From Baylisascaris procyonis (taxonomy: Eukaryota > Nematoda > Chromadorea > Rhabditida > Ascarididae), in contig JAZARR010000193.1 of the NCBI GenBank assembly GCA_037389465.1, positions 310,001 to 374,000 of the forward strand: a DNA stretch of 64,000 nucleotides, in the 5' to 3' direction. The notes below the pieces were generated by a model. The model was not told the origin of the DNA, ran no database searches, and saw only the letters and a list, made by a program, of their open reading frames with translations. Every line of letters starts with the position of its first letter. Within the stretch, counting starts at the first letter, position 1. This document shows, one piece after another, positions 1 through 14,100 of this stretch. Made by a program: the position numbers and the translations under genes.

Positions 1-479
1 CATACCATTCAAAGAGAAGAGAGTAACAATAATAACGAATATTCCATAATTAAAAATAGAGAAAGGTCGGGGGATTGGAGGCGGCATTACTCATAACATT
101 TTTCTGCATTAAGACGAGTTGGCATTGACTGTCAGAAGAAGCTAATCCCAAATAAAACAGCAGCTTGATAACCGACGCAACGCAACTATCCTCAATCAAG
201 GATGAATGCAAAATTTTTCAAGAAGAACCATATCAAATCGCTTCATGGCAGGTGGAAAACTCGCTAAAAATTTCTCTTTACACCAAAAAAAAATTTATTT
301 TAGGGGAGGGGGAGGGGGGAGAGTGGAGGAGGAGGTAAGGGAAGATGGACGAGCGATGGGAATCATCTCAAAACGAACATTTCAATCATTATTACAAACC
401 ACCTATTTCCGATGTTCCTTTGTTTCCATCCCATCTAAAAGTACCACACATATGAGGAAAGTGTGTACAATAAATTTAG
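1..479. other. Flank upstream of the first phosphatase exon seen
   Basis: No supported exon was found here. The following exon opens at 480 behind an AATTTAG acceptor, so the N-terminal exon of the phosphatase (about 25-30 residues in PP1 proteins) should lie here or left of the window; I could not find it. A purine tract with consecutive G-runs lies at about 302-325. Confidence 0.5.
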
Positions 480-3400
480 GTAGAATATAATATGGAAGAA
501 TTATTAGAGATGATAACAACAGCACGTGTACTCTTCTCAGGTGAGAGTGCACTCGTCGAGGTTGGAATACCACTTGTTATTGTCGGCGATATTCATGGAC
601 AGGTAATCCACACATCTATTATTTTTTATTTTTTCATCGTTAAAAAGACTCATAACAAAATAGCGACTGCAATTACTACACTAAGATTTATAAGCAACAC
701 GGCATTCTTGCACGGAATGATGGCATCCCGGTTACGAATCACGAACGGAGTTGAGCACATGCTCCACACTGTGTACGCACCATTACCGTACTTTGCACTG
801 CAAGCGAATACTAACACCCATCGCAAAAACTGAAAAACTTGTAGTGGAAATATGAAACTTTTTTCACCATTCAATTCAGAATGTCAAAGAATGTCCCCAT
901 GCAAAATTTCAGCCCTATCGAAATAGGGGAACAGCTGAATGATGGAAAAAAGTTGCATATTTCCACTAAGTTCTATGATTGGTGTTAGTACTCACTTGAG
1001 AATGCAGAGTATGGTAGTGGTGCATATGCAGTATGGGGCACGGGCTCAACTCCGTTCGCTGTTCGCAGCCAGGATGCCATCATTCGCTGCAATTGTGCCA
1101 GGAATACTTCCTATTCTCTCATTCCCCTTCTACCTTGCCCTCGCTCCTCCTGCTTGTCATATTCAGCAATCACCAAAGGAGTCGATACATCTGCACACAT
1201 TGACAATAAACACCGTCACCCACCCTACGGATGTACTGAAACGATAAGAAAGTAAAAGATTCCCATTAGAGACAAAGTTGCGCCATTGTTCTATCATATT
1301 CATACTCCCATCATTTATGTAAGGCACTGTTTTCACAACTGATTTCCCCTAAACCCTCACCCCCTCCCCTCTCCATCCTTCCTCCGGGAACATATGATTG
1401 CACAAAGAAGTGGTACAGTAATGATAAGATAAAATACTGAAATTATCGTAAATTATTAAATAACAGCACATAGTGATCTCATTTTCGATATTACTTCAAA
1501 TATAGCAGCGTCATAGTTAATTAAAAGAAATATAATAGAATGATTTATAATTTCTATAGCTAATATCTTAATTAATGCCTAAAATTAAGTATACGGATTT
1601 GCAAAGAATATTCTGCGCAGTGGGCAGACCCGGCAAGACACGATTTCTTTTTCTCGGTGATTATGTCGATCGAGGACCACAATCACTCGAATGTATCGCC
1701 TCATTAGTTGCTTGGAAAATTGCCTATCCTAAAAGGGTTTGTTCTATTTATATTCAACACTTTCTAGTTCCTAATTTTTTATTTCCTACGTTTTCCACGT
1801 ATGCTAATTTCTGCCTAAAATTTTTTTGTTGCGTTTTTTAAAAGCGTTTATGCAAATTTACTATGGAAAAGCGCACTATGATGACATCATGTCTGTGTGC
1901 ATTTGCATTTGTTTACGTCTATTCGTCTATTTATCTGTGAGGCAATTTTAATTTGGCAGCGATTGAAACTGAAATTATAAAACTCGCCAGGCACAGTATA
2001 TCGTAACAAGGCTTCTTACGCCATATTTCAAGTTGTTCTATCGAATCGGACTAGAACTCATCACTGAAACTGAACCATTCCTAATAATATTACTACTTAA
2101 ACTCTACTGCGTAAAAGATGATTCCTTAGTTGCACTAAAAATGATTGAATATAACTGGAAAAGACTATATCAAGGTAATGCGACGGCACCTTCGCTGTAC
2201 AATTGCATAATACGTAAACTATCGCACTAACATATTAAGGAATCGAAAAAAAGGAGTGGTCATTTCTTAATCAAGTAGCGGTCATTTTTTTAAGGTTTTT
2301 CTTCTTCGTGGGAATCACGAATTCGCATCTGTAAACCGAGAGTACGGCTTTTACGATGAACTTGCTCAACGTTTCAGTGTTGGTAGGTTTTTTAATGATA
2401 ATTATCAATATTATCATTAATTAAACTACTGAGACTTTCAATGAGGTGACTACGGTGACTATCAATATTAATCCTAATCACTCATAGAAGAAACGACCGG
2501 AAAATTAGAAATTTCTGCTTTTTTAAAAAGTTTTTTTCCATATTTATTCCGCTTCAGCGCATAAGTGCTAATTCATTAAAAGATGCTAGACTATTTTTAA
2601 TAAATCCCTCTTCTATAATTTATTTTTGTTTAATACTTTTATAACAATATCAGTAATAAAACTGTTAGTTCGCAGATGCATGATCGATAAATGTAACAGT
2701 ATAAACGTTTTTTTGGTTATAAACATGTAATGCGTCGTGTAGAGATGGAATGATCATTTGTGCTGACGTTTTTTGATATAATTACCCAACTTTGAGGCTC
2801 AAGGAAACGAAACATCAGCACAAATTATCATCCCATCTCTACTCGACGCATTACATGGTAATAACCAAAAAACCGTTCTAATATTACTTTATTTGATAAA
2901 TATTTTCGACGTTATTTATATTATTTCCAGTGAACAGACTATAATATGTGAAAGCTAATATCAGCACTAAGCATCAGTAACAGATTAATACTTTGGAATC
3001 GAAAATAATGATAAGAATGATAAGGATATCAGATATAAAAAATGAAGAGCATTAATAAACTTGAATTATACTTTAATTGAATTTTTTTTTTTGCAAAAAA
3101 TTTGCAGTATTTAATAATGGATAATATTAATAATTATATATAAAAAATTTTAGCACAGGCGATGCAACTATGGAAAGAGTTCAACGATCTATTCTCGGTT
3201 TTCCCATTCGCTGCGCTTGTTAAAGGAAGAATTTTATGCATGCATGGTGGTCTTAGTCCACATCTTGAAACCATCACCGATATTAAAAACGTTAGCCTTA
3301 GACAATATTAAATTTACATATTCAGATAAAATGCCCTACATTAAACTTGCATATTCAGATAAAAAGCCCTAGCTTAACTGTTGAGAAGCGTTTTGATGGC

Positions 3401-5495
3401 TAACGAATAGTCTATTTATCATGATTTAGCCATAACAAGAGTCACTAATATAATTCAGTATCGTCTCTATTTAATCTCCATTGACGTGCTCTACTACCTC
3501 ATATTAATAAGTCAAAGAATTATCAAATTTAAATATGTAAATGACCATATCTCCTTCGATAGAAGCCCGTCCTTTAGAAAGTCCTATGTTTTTAGTTGAG
3601 AGAACAAAATCTTTTGAATAGAAAAACATCTACTTGAAAATCTGGTGAATTAGAAGGTCATGAGCTTCTACTGGAAGAAATACGGTATCTTCAATATGCG
3701 CTTGGTTTCTTTCATCCTTAAAATTTGAGGTCACTTCATTTTATTCTTGAAATATTTTCCTAAGTTCATATTCCGACATAAAATTCGTGTCCAGAATCCG
3801 TATACTAAATGAGAGAGATAAAGGATTAATAAACACATATTCAACAATCGCAGCGCCGCATTCTACTATTGAGCTGTTCAAGAGTTGCTGATACGGGATT
3901 ATGACAATTATGACTATGACAAACTATGACAAGAAAATATGACAATATCCAAGAAACAAATATATCCCCCACCCGGATTACAGAATGCAATTTGAGTTAA
4001 TTAAATGATCTAAGTACCATATAAACTACTTTTTTGCTTAACAGTTTCAAGATTAGTGAGTTAATTTAGCGATAAGTGTTGCTCTCGTTGGCTATCACTT
4101 ATTAACGTTGCAGATAAGAATGCCTGTAGCAGAGTGCTTTGCGGACACTCTTGAGCAAGACCTGGTGTGGTCCGACCCAAAACTTGACCTTAAAGGATTT
4201 GAGCCAAATAAGTTGCGCAATGTGAGTGTTGCTTTTGGCGAGGATGTTGTCCACAAAGCGTGCAAGAAAATGGGACTCGATTTGGTGGTACGTGCGCATC
4301 AGGTCTGTGTTTATTTAAATATTACCTAACTTAATGCTGTTGTCCTAGAAAAGGTGTTAGGAGTGACCAATAAGAGCCAAATTATGCATGGCCAAATGAC
4401 CCATGTTGTTTGCATACAGAAGATGCGCTTATTACCTACGTAATGCTTATGGCGGACAAATGGCCTCCGGCCATCACGAGAAAAAGGTTTAAACAAAACA
4501 ATAGACAAAGTTTTTGAAAACAATTTGTGCAATGAGTGGAGAAAGCAATTAACAAGAATTTAAGCTGAATTTACATTAGTAAAATACATGAAATTATACT
4601 AAAATCTTAAGAAAATATATTAATCGAAAAATGAAGCAATATTAACATAAAAAATACAAGTATTCTTATGCAAATTTTAAGTGGAATATTTTTCCAGCGA
4701 ATTTTTTGGGAATTATAAATGATTAATGTTGAAAGAACAACGAAAACGTATCGGATTTTTAGGTAATGGAAAATGGATATGGATTTTTTGCCGGTCGTAA
4801 ACTTGTTACCGTCTTTTCGGCTCCAATGTATGCCGAACTGGTGAGTACCATGTTAATACACCTATTTTCTCACTCATCTTTCCGATACGATCTATATACA
4901 AAATTGTTGAAAAAACAGAGTTATTTCATCCATCTATATCGCTTAAAAAAACAAAAACAAACTACATCTTTCTTTTAACGTTGATTGTCGTATTTATGCA
5001 ACTCTTCTAGTAAATTTATAAAACTATTTCTGGATTATATTGGTGATCCGTAAAAAGAGGATCTTGCTAATCGCTATCAACCTACCACGAATCTCTACTA
5101 CGCACAAATAACACTTCACGAACGAAAATCAATGTATAAAGGAATATATAAATAAGGGAATGAAGGAACAAGTACATAATGAAAACAATAAAAGAATAAA
5201 TAAATAATATACACAAATAAGGAAAAAAAGACCGATAAAAATAATGAGTCGTCAAGACTTTCAAATGATGAAAACAGACCTGAACGGTTGAAATCCGTTG
5301 AAAGGATCGTATTTGCAGAATAATAAAGGTGCCGTAATGCGAATAAGCTCCGATATGGTGATCAGCTATGCAATACTGAATCCAGTGAATCCACAAACGG
5401 CCGGTCGGGAGAATTTCCAACGCTCATTCAAAGATGACCAACGCTCTTATCGTATGACTGAAGAACAAATCGCATCACCTTCGCAATACCAATAG
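480..5495 (+). CDS. PP1-type Ser/Thr protein phosphatase catalytic subunit (5' partial)
   Basis: Metallophosphatase that removes phosphate from Ser/Thr, normally targeted by regulatory subunits. Exons: 480-602, 1590-1736, 2295-2382, 3154-3290, 4114-4302, 4763-4840, 5319-5495 (TAG). All joins are GT-AG and in phase, giving 312 residues in the window; about 330 is usual for PP1. Motifs seen in order: GDIHGQ, GDYVDRG, RGNHE, MHGGLSP, DLVWSDP, RAHQ, so every metal ligand and the catalytic histidine are present. The usual SAPNYCGEF loop reads SAPMYAEL: the Cys that microcystin attacks in PP1 is absent and the loop is one residue shorter. GNHEC is GNHEF. The C-tail ends in SPSQYQ. Alignment to PP1 starts at the acceptor at 479, so ATG 492 is probably internal. 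No frame break was seen. It is probably a nematode-specific PP1 paralogue; no gene symbol can be assigned. Confidence 0.9.
2703..2876. repeat. Long inverted repeat (hairpin) with an SL1-like loop, in phosphatase intron 3
   Basis: The arms are about 2703-2770 and 2810-2876, each about 68 bases, with roughly seven mismatches (near 90% identity). They are separated by about 40 bases, and the RNA of either strand would fold into a long near-perfect stem. The loop holds ATTACCCAACTTTGAG (2781-2796). The 22 bases at 2775-2796 match nematode SL1 at 19 positions, and a small TTGAG-G-CTCAA palindrome follows. It could be a MITE-like palindromic element, a dsRNA/siRNA source or a fold-back relic. No transposase and no clear target-site duplication were seen. 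Confidence 0.85.
3307..3372. repeat. Tandem duplication, 2 x 33 bases
   Basis: Two adjacent copies (3307-3339 and 3340-3372) share CATATTCAGATAAAA followed by GCCCTA, with a few substitutions. It lies just inside phosphatase intron 4, after the donor at 3291. Confidence 0.8.
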
Positions 5496-5561
5496 AACGA
5501 GATTTTTCAACTAATCGATAATCATATCTTTCATATACATTTGAACTACTGAAATCTTTCT

Positions 5562-5567
5562 AATAAA
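5562..5567 (+). terminator. Probable poly(A) signal of the phosphatase gene
   Basis: AATAAA lies 67 bases after the TAG stop of the phosphatase, a normal spacing for a nematode 3' UTR. The cleavage site itself cannot be seen. Confidence 0.5.
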
Positions 5568-7652
5568 TATAATTAAGGTGAATGCTTCACTGCAGAAATT
5601 TCTAGAGCTAGATGTAGTTGTCGAATTGGGGATTTAAAGAGGATAAACTCGCAGAATCGGGATTTCCAAACAATAGGAAGTCCCCCCCCCCTCTCCGCTG
5701 TAGCACTCTCCCTACCACAGGAACTCGGGGATCGTGAAAGAGCTGCTTCTTGATTTCTTTCGAACAACATTACGAACTGGATCTCTCGCATAGACCATTT
5801 TCCAAACTGAAGTACCAATTTTCAAGGAATGACCCGCTTCAACAGCCCAGTCAAAAACAATGAAAACAACAAAACCTTATCGCAACAACATAATGGATGA
5901 CTTTGCCTCACTCATTTCCGTATTCCCTCATTTGGTATTTATGAAACGCTACAAAACTAGATAATAGCTTTAAGAATTCATTTTGGCTAACAGCAGTAAT
6001 CATGTTTTCGGCAGGAGGCCAACCTCATACTAAGAGCCAAAGGTCCATCTCAATTCAGATCGTATATTCGCAACATTCAACACGTTTAATATAAACCAGC
6101 ATAAAGTTACAACAATGCATATACTATAATAGCTGCATTTACATGCTCGCTTGAAATAAAACATAACAAATCAGGAACAGCTTTAATGAAATCGACACAA
6201 AAAAAGCAACGAACATTCGACTCATTCATAAGAGGTATAATGAAGCATAAATAAATATAAGCTGGCAATCAAAATCAACTACATATAGTAAAATTTCGAA
6301 GATAGCCCCTAGAGGTCGATAAACTCCTAAACTTGGAGGGGAAAAGAGCTCCGATGAGATCCAGGGGTTGTATTCGATATTTTACGGTATACGTGACGAT
6401 AGAAGCACAATGAGGGCACCCAAAAGCATCCACGGCCCATAAGCAGAGATCCAACAGCATAATAATAAGCCATCAATAAATAAGCAACAAATAAATCTGA
6501 CAATTGTTATGTGGCTTCAAATTTTTGAAAAATTTTTTAAATACCAAGATTTCAAGCAGTATCATTCATAGCGTCTTTTCGTTAACGCCTACTGGTTAGG
6601 CTAATTTACCACATAAAAACATGAGGAAAGGAAAACAATTTTGCTGAAAAACGAGCAAACCGAGGAAAACTGACTATAATCCGTAAAATTTTTCGTAAAA
6701 ACCACCAAATTTTAAAACCTATTCTGTAAAAGGGATTATTTTTCACTTATAATCAAACTTCATTATGAATACCCTCCTTTCTAGTTCCCCGCCCTCTTCC
6801 CAGAAAAACCAAACGTGACAACATCGAATCCTTAGCGGAGGCACAAACGATCAGTTTCAAATCCCCAATTTTCTCTTTCTCGAAAGGGAAAATATTGCGC
6901 CGTAAAGTTTTCGATTGAGCGAATACCGACTTCCCATAACAAAAGCAGTCATACTGTAATCAATAACATATGGACAATCGATTAGAAATAATTATATGAG
7001 ACAACAGTCGTACAAAACTTTTGAAATTTTAAAGAAAAAAAAGCAAAAAAAATAATAACAATATTTCGAGAAAAGGGGGAGATAAAAACAACGAAACAAT
7101 TTGAGAAAAATTACATTAACTTCTATGGATCCACAATAAACGTCCATCTTTATTTATTTAATCGTTCAAAGGGATTTAATCTTCGATGGTATATATGATC
7201 CTCATCAAAAATATCTGACGGTCCACAAAAATGATTTCCGCAAAAAAAAAAATTATTCCAATTCCTAAAAGTATCAATTAAACTCTGCAAAATCAATTCG
7301 CATTAGATATGATCTCATTAAAAGTAATCGAGATTAAAGTTATTCCTTCATGGATTTCAACCAATTCCAACAATTTCAAACAAGCATACAACTCTTTGAA
7401 TATTGGCTTACTCAAACCTTTTAACGGACAGATTTTTTTATCGAAAAATGCACACTGGGAAATAAAGAATCTCCAGGTACATAGAAGAAATGCAATTTTG
7501 GAACATTTTGAAAACCCGAAATAAACAAAAAACAAAACGTAGAAACGTAACAACACTGATCGATAGGGTGGGAAACTCCTCTGCTTACCCCCCCCCCCCT
7601 CCCCCTGCCCCCACTGAAGAACTATGAAAAAAACCGCCTATTCTAACAATTC

Positions 7653-7738
7653 ATTGATTTCCATCAAGAATTTCCCTTTAAAAATCTAAAAAAAGATTGA
7701 TTTCCATCAAGAATTTCCCTTTAAAAATCCAAAAAAAG
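7653..7738. repeat. Tandem duplication, 2 x 43 bases
   Basis: Two almost identical 43-base copies, 7653-7695 and 7696-7738, both starting ATTGATTTCCATCAAG and differing by one base. The near identity suggests a recent duplication. Confidence 0.9.
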
Positions 7739-8135
7739 ATTTGAATAACTTAGATATAACACATAAGTTTGGATTATTATAACCAATAATTATAACTAAA
7801 AAAAATTATTTAACAAAAAAACAAACAGTATTTTCTCTAAAGAAAAATTTTGGTATCTATTTTTACAGGTAAAATTCTACCCAAAGGCAATATAAAAATT
7901 TGTTCTAAATAATCCACAATAATCCATCAAAATCTATATGTTTCATTGAAGTATATTCAAATATAGTACCATTCCCCCTCGCATCCTACTCAATAGTTAC
8001 GTTACGGTGTTGTTCGTTTCGCATTTCTCCGGTCATATATGCATACAACTCTAAACGACACATAGAATTACAAGTGCAAGTAATCTAGAAACATGGGCGG
8101 TGATCTGCATAATCGTGTGGATCGCCTTCTGGTTA

Positions 8136-11100
8136 TTAATCGCTTCTTGAAGCGGCATTCGAAGATTTAGGGGATGATGCCGACGAGGACGACGACGTAC
8201 TAGTTGAACGAGCTCGTGAACTCCTAGAAATAACATTTGAAATTTGCGAAAATATAAATAAATTGACCACAATGACCAATAGCACCATAGTGACCATCAA
8301 TCAGGCTATAATCCTAAAATTAAAACCAGTCAATGAAGAAATTTCGGTATTAAAAACTCATTGCAGATTATTCACAGTCACACTTAAATATTAGATCTGC
8401 AATAACGTTCAAGCAAAGAAGCAAAGCGGTAGATAAAAGAACAGGAGGCTCCCCCTCCCCCCCCCCCCATTAAGCTCTTCTAGTCCGAATTGGATGGTAC
8501 TTGCAGAGACTGACTCCACCTTGCAACACAATCTCGATGATCCAATAGCATGGCCCATTTCATTCAGCGGCAATACTCCCTCCTCTCTTTCTCTAATTCA
8601 AGTTGTTGCTCCAAACAAAGCATTATTTCCCTTTGAAATCTCAATAATTCGATGGGTTATCTCATTCTTGTTACTGATGAATGCATAGGAAATAGATAAA
8701 AACATATGGAAAAACAACAGCAAAAGTTACCTAAACAATTGTAAGAAGCAAAAGGCAAGAAATTTTAGAAATAACAAAACAAGGCAAGTCGTAAACATCT
8801 CTTTCAAATTTTCTAAGTGCTGTTCTGGGCTCTTTATAGTTTATATGGCGGTCCTATACCATTATAAAATCATATAAAACGGCTCTAGAGATTCTACTTT
8901 GTAAATTTTTTTTCCAAACAATTTTCACAAGCAAATAACCAATGAATATCTAAATGCACTACTTACCGTCTTGCACCCGCATCACTACTACGACTGCGTC
9001 GATGGGAGCCGCTACTTGACGAAGACGAAGATGACGATGACGATCGTCGGCCACTTCGACGTCTCCTACGCTAAAATATTTCATCCTGACATCCAAAATT
9101 AAATATTTCCTATGTGCTTCTTGTTTAGTTTTATGCGTTTCTCTCCTTCCTTTCGCTTATTTCTACCCGCTATTCCTAATATACCCTCATACTCCCTTGC
9201 AAACTCCCTGCGTATTCCTAGGGAAACACTAAACTACAGTATTTCCTTTAAAATCTCAGTATGCTTTATTACAGTATTCGAAAAAAATGAGAATGCAACT
9301 CCCTCATTTTTACATTTATGCCGCATTCTACCATGATTTGGACTACAAGAAAGAACATTAGTATGATTATATAACTAGTTGCTATCCACAATGAAGCAGT
9401 GTCTAAGTAATTGCAACTGTAAAAATACGACGAACTAACATCACTGCGCTCACGCTCACGTCGGCTTGAACCTCCTGTACGTTCTCTGCCTCGTTCACGG
9501 TCCCTTCTTTCCCGTTCCCGACGCATCCTTTCGTCATATAACGTTCGTCGATCCAAATAACCGCCACGACGACGATCATCACGACGTCTTGAACGAGATC
9601 TGCAACCGATCAAAATTCTTCACAACATTCTAGTTGAAATCTAATAAATAGAAAGAATAGAAGCTGGGAGATGGAGTATCGGTTCAACAATTCCATTTAA
9701 AGTCATATGGGGTGAGGCTGGACATGGCGCGAGCGAATGGGATGGAGGGGGATAATAAGGATATGGTGGTAGTAATAGAAAGACAGATGCTCGTTCCAAG
9801 TCCTCCTCCTTTACAAACAGCCTCGAAGGTGAATTAAAGTTTCTTTTCAACACAGCAAATCCTGAATGCGCTAAGAACTGAACTGTGCAGGATGTTTTGA
9901 ACATAACAACTAAATAAAGAAGTAAATTTTAAGGCAGATAATAATAGAAAGGTTGGAAAATAAGGAAAGAACATAGACTGACTATAAGAAATGGGATCGG
10001 GGCTTGACTTAGAGGTGAAATGGTCTCCTCCCTCATCGTTTTGCTAAGCGGGAGAATGCGGAGCGTCAACCGAGCCATAATTATTATCGTTTGCTTAGGC
10101 ACACAACGGCTTAAATTTAACGAAAGTTAAGCAGCGCATAGGACTTCTATAAACCAAAGAACATTTCGATGTTCATAAACACCGCTTGTTGCTACCACTA
10201 AAATAAAGTCATCATCATTACATCTCTAGGCTTATTCCTCCCCCTTACCCTCTTCTCTCATCCTCCTCCTTCACTATAGATATATCATATGCGTCTACTG
10301 TATATATTACTTCTACTGGGCAAAAATACCATACCTCTTTCTTTCATTTTCAACCTATTCGAGATTTGACCCAATCATAAAAACGAAATATATAAAAAGT
10401 GACCTTTCGCGGCGACCTCTTGACCTTGACCTCCTTCGACTTGAGCTTCTGCGTCGAGGACTGCTTCTGTTACGTCGTCTCTGAATACTTCTACTACGAC
10501 GACGTCTATCCGCGCTCGAGCTCCGCTTCCGCTCTCGGCTTCTACTTCGCTCTCTTCGCGAACTTCTTCTGTCTCGATAATTTTCTCTTTTCTCATCCTT
10601 CACTTCCTCTTCCCTCAACTCTTTTTCGTCATCGTCTTTCGTAGTTCTCTGATCTGCCGGGGATTCCCCTCTCTTTGCAGTATCATCTTTTTCACTTTTA
10701 TCTCGCCTATCTTCGTCCTCATTTTCTTTTATATCATGTCGTTCCTCCTCAGACATCCCAGAATCATCTTCTTTCTTATCTCCCTCAACCTCTTTATCCT
10801 TCGGTTCTTCATTACCTTTCTTTTCCTGTCTATCGTTATCCTCCGGATTCTCATCAAGAGTGACAATTTTGGATTGTTCCTCAATCGGTGAAGCCGATGC
10901 TTCTTTCGATGGCAATATGTCACCCTCATGAACCTTCTCGTCTTCTTGAGGTGATTCTGAACAGTGTTTTTCATCAACATCTATAATTCATAGCATTCAT
11001 TTAATACAGTTAAAAATTCCCTTTTATATTTCCCAAACAATAAACAAAAAAAAAAAATTAGTAATGCTCTCAATAATCATAATAGTAAACAATGAATTTT

Positions 11101-14100
11101 CAAACTGAGACAAGAACGCTTTGGTTAAGATGGACTTCTAGGTGAAAATCACCTAAGAAACTAAAAATAAAACAATACAATAAGAAATGAGATACTGGCA
11201 AATAAAAAAGTGTTCTTTCAAGATAGACGCACGAATTCTTTTGCTTATGCAAATCTCTTATTACAGTATTGCGTTGTTTGCTACGAGAGATGAGAGACAT
11301 TACGGTATCCAATCCACAGTGAAAAAGGGCAATCACTCAACTGGAAATGTTCAACTGTTTCGATCGGTATGAATACCATAGTTTCAAATGAAGGCTTCAA
11401 AAATAAAACATAATGGGAACAGCTACAGAAAAGAACAAGAGAGAAGAGAGAAGAGACAGAAATGGTCAGAAAAAGTAAGCGGTCGGAGAGATAATCGTAT
11501 ATGATAAAAAATAGTCCGAACAATAAAATATGGTTACTAATTAAATACTCCACGCTGTATGGTTCATATTCGACCGCTAAATTCCCACCTATCACACAAA
11601 AATTGAAATCAATCATTATCAATCCAAATATCGGATCACCTGTAATCAACCATAGGCATACACTTCCTACAGGTAATATTACAGCAGCAAAGAAGTGAGG
11701 AATTCACGCCTTCTCTAAAAAGAGTCAATCAAATAGCACATCTGAAAACTTCCATGACCATAAAGCTAAGAGACGACGAAGCTTCCTTACTTTATTTCCA
11801 GTTCAGAAAGGGTCTAACCCCTTTCCCTCCTCCATCATTCCATCCTACAGTGCTCAAAGAACAATTGCGAATAAATGCTAACCATGATGCTTATGTGGCG
11901 ATTCATGTTCACTTTTGTGTTCCTTCTCGACTTTCGTCTCTTGAACCGTCACTCCCTCCTCCTGTCCTTCGTCGAGCATAACCTCATCACCAGAATCCTC
12001 CAGTCTTAACGCATCGCCATTATCCTCTTTTTCCTCTACTCCTTGTAAAAGTTTCTTCGCTTTTTTAATTTTCTGCAAATTCTGACAAAAGCATAAAAAC
12101 TTGACTTTAAATTGAAAGAGAAGAGAGGAGGGAATAAGTGAACAATAAGCATTAATAACTCATTTCAATTTATGAATGAGCAATTCCCATTTAAGAGTCC
12201 TACTCAAAAATGTCAATAATATAAGTCTTTTAGTGCTGTTAAATGCAGGCAGGTGTTTTAAAAATGCAAAGGGAATATATCAACTACTTAGTAAGACATC
12301 ACCAAAATAATTTCGTCCTTCATTTTCTACTCCACTAAACAAAAAAACCCGAACAGATTATCCCCGATGAACTTCATGGGAGGTCCTTCCTAAATGATAT
12401 GCACTCATTCTGATAAGTTGAGGCCTCATAAGATCTGCAACATGTGTCGCGCATGATTACTTCAAATTAGAGATTTTGGAGCATACACTTTCCTTTAGCT
12501 ATATTGCAAGTAATAGCCAAGCTTATTATAAATATTAGTCAAGCTTGCAAGCTTATTGCAAGTGCTGGTTAGATTTACCGTAAACAACGGCTAGGCTTAT
12601 TACAAATATTGGCCAAGCTTATTCGTCTATTCAATAAATAAATAAACAATGCGATTACTACCTCATACTAAAAAAGAAACGTTGTGAATACGCCATTATT
12701 TACTTCATACACGAATGAGAACTAAAAGGCACTGACAGGAACACCTTCCTAAAACAAGAGAATGACTGACGGTAAAACCTGAATATGATGGTATGTTTGT
12801 GGGGATTAGGCAACCACGAAACAACATCCTCAGACAAACGGATATCTGGAGGATATTTGGGTCCTCTCGGGTACTATTCCATGAAATGAGGGATAAAATG
12901 TGACCAAAATTACCTATGAGCTGCATTTGTTCAGCATATAAGGCAGTCTTGTTGACTGTCGAGATGTAAATGGAATAAAGCCTATCGCTTAATGATAACA
13001 GTCAAATATTTACGAGCATTTTGCTGTAACCCTTTTCCTGATCATGTGCCTCTTTTAAGTTCAAGGATGTCGACCAATCACCGCCTCACTGACATAGTTG
13101 GCATACAGTATTGCCGTCACTTTAGAAACTATCAACAAATAAAAGGCTGTGAAAGTATTGTATCAACAATAAAATAAAAGTATTACCGTCAACAAATATT
13201 TTTCACAGAATATTTAAACTTCATGCACGATGTGTAAGTGCCGAGTGAGTAATCACCACTTAAACCTAATAAGCCACTTATTTCAAAATATTCCATCAAA
13301 AGGCTTATGAAGGATTAGCTCAATGGATTATATTCCCGTCTGCTCATTCTTTTTGATTACGTGATCTTCCAACAACCTCTCCCCTCCTTACTAATTTCCT
13401 CACCCCATATTAAAATTGAAGCCATAATTTCTCCTCCGAGTTGACTATATTCCAAAAGGGGGCCGAAACGTGTACACCTCTCAGGTCTTTGCTCTTTTTT
13501 TAGGATATCCTTTTTACAAATACGATCTATTTTCACTATTTTCTTGTTCATTTTTATATTTTATTTTACACTCACAGTTCTTAAATAATCTCATGTTTTT
13601 AATTAATGGTGCATTTATGGGTTTAAATAATTCCAGACTTTCCGATTTACCTACCGTTCGTGTAGACTTAGTGGACCATGTAATGTAAACTTCCTCCAAA
13701 AAAAACAAGGACGAACCTCTGCCTTGGGTGATTCCTTCTCGTCTCTATCAATATCGAGTTCATTGAATACCTCTCTCCTATTTGTCGCCTCATGTCGCAC
13801 CCTCTCCTCATGATCTCGTTGTTTCTTCTCTTTATCACGCTCTTCTCTTCGTCCACCACTTCTTTCGTGTCTTTTTCGGTCTTCATCCGGTCGTTTTACG
13901 CGACCAGCGAGCCGAAATGACTGAAATCGTCACTGTTTTGGCCATTTCATATCATCAGAACCTCTAGACACATGTAACAACTCATATAAATCTAATCACA
14001 AGCAGTTTCCATAAAATTGGCATGTTTCTCTCGGAACAATTTTGGGTTAAAATTCATCAATAACATTTAAATTTTAAAACCTGGATCCGGTACAGTTAAA

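Larger units (their letters stand above)
5496..8135. other. Intergenic region between convergent genes
   Basis: The phosphatase ends at 5495 (+) and the cyclophilin at 8136 (-), so this holds both 3' ends. The ORFs here lack splice context or family motifs. Poly-C tracts occur near 5682-5691 and 7588-7603, and a 43-base tandem repeat at 7653-7738. No RNA gene was recognised. Confidence 0.6.

Noticed and set aside
2775..2796. SL RNA gene
   Set aside because: There is no GT donor after the leader-like sequence, no Sm site, and three mismatches to SL1. It is described only as an SL1-like loop.
10120..10145. 5S rRNA-like stretch AAGTTAAGCAGCG
   Set aside because: The similarity covers only about a dozen bases; the rest of 5S rRNA is absent.
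13305..13375. tRNA-like A-box (TTAGCTCAATGG)
   Set aside because: No B-box, no matching acceptor stem and no cloverleaf could be drawn.
13668..13886. 72-codon minus-strand ORF starting [10 protein letters not shown]
   Set aside because: It is a shifted frame of cyclophilin exon 13717-13920; the true frame reads [18 protein letters not shown] in phase with its neighbours.
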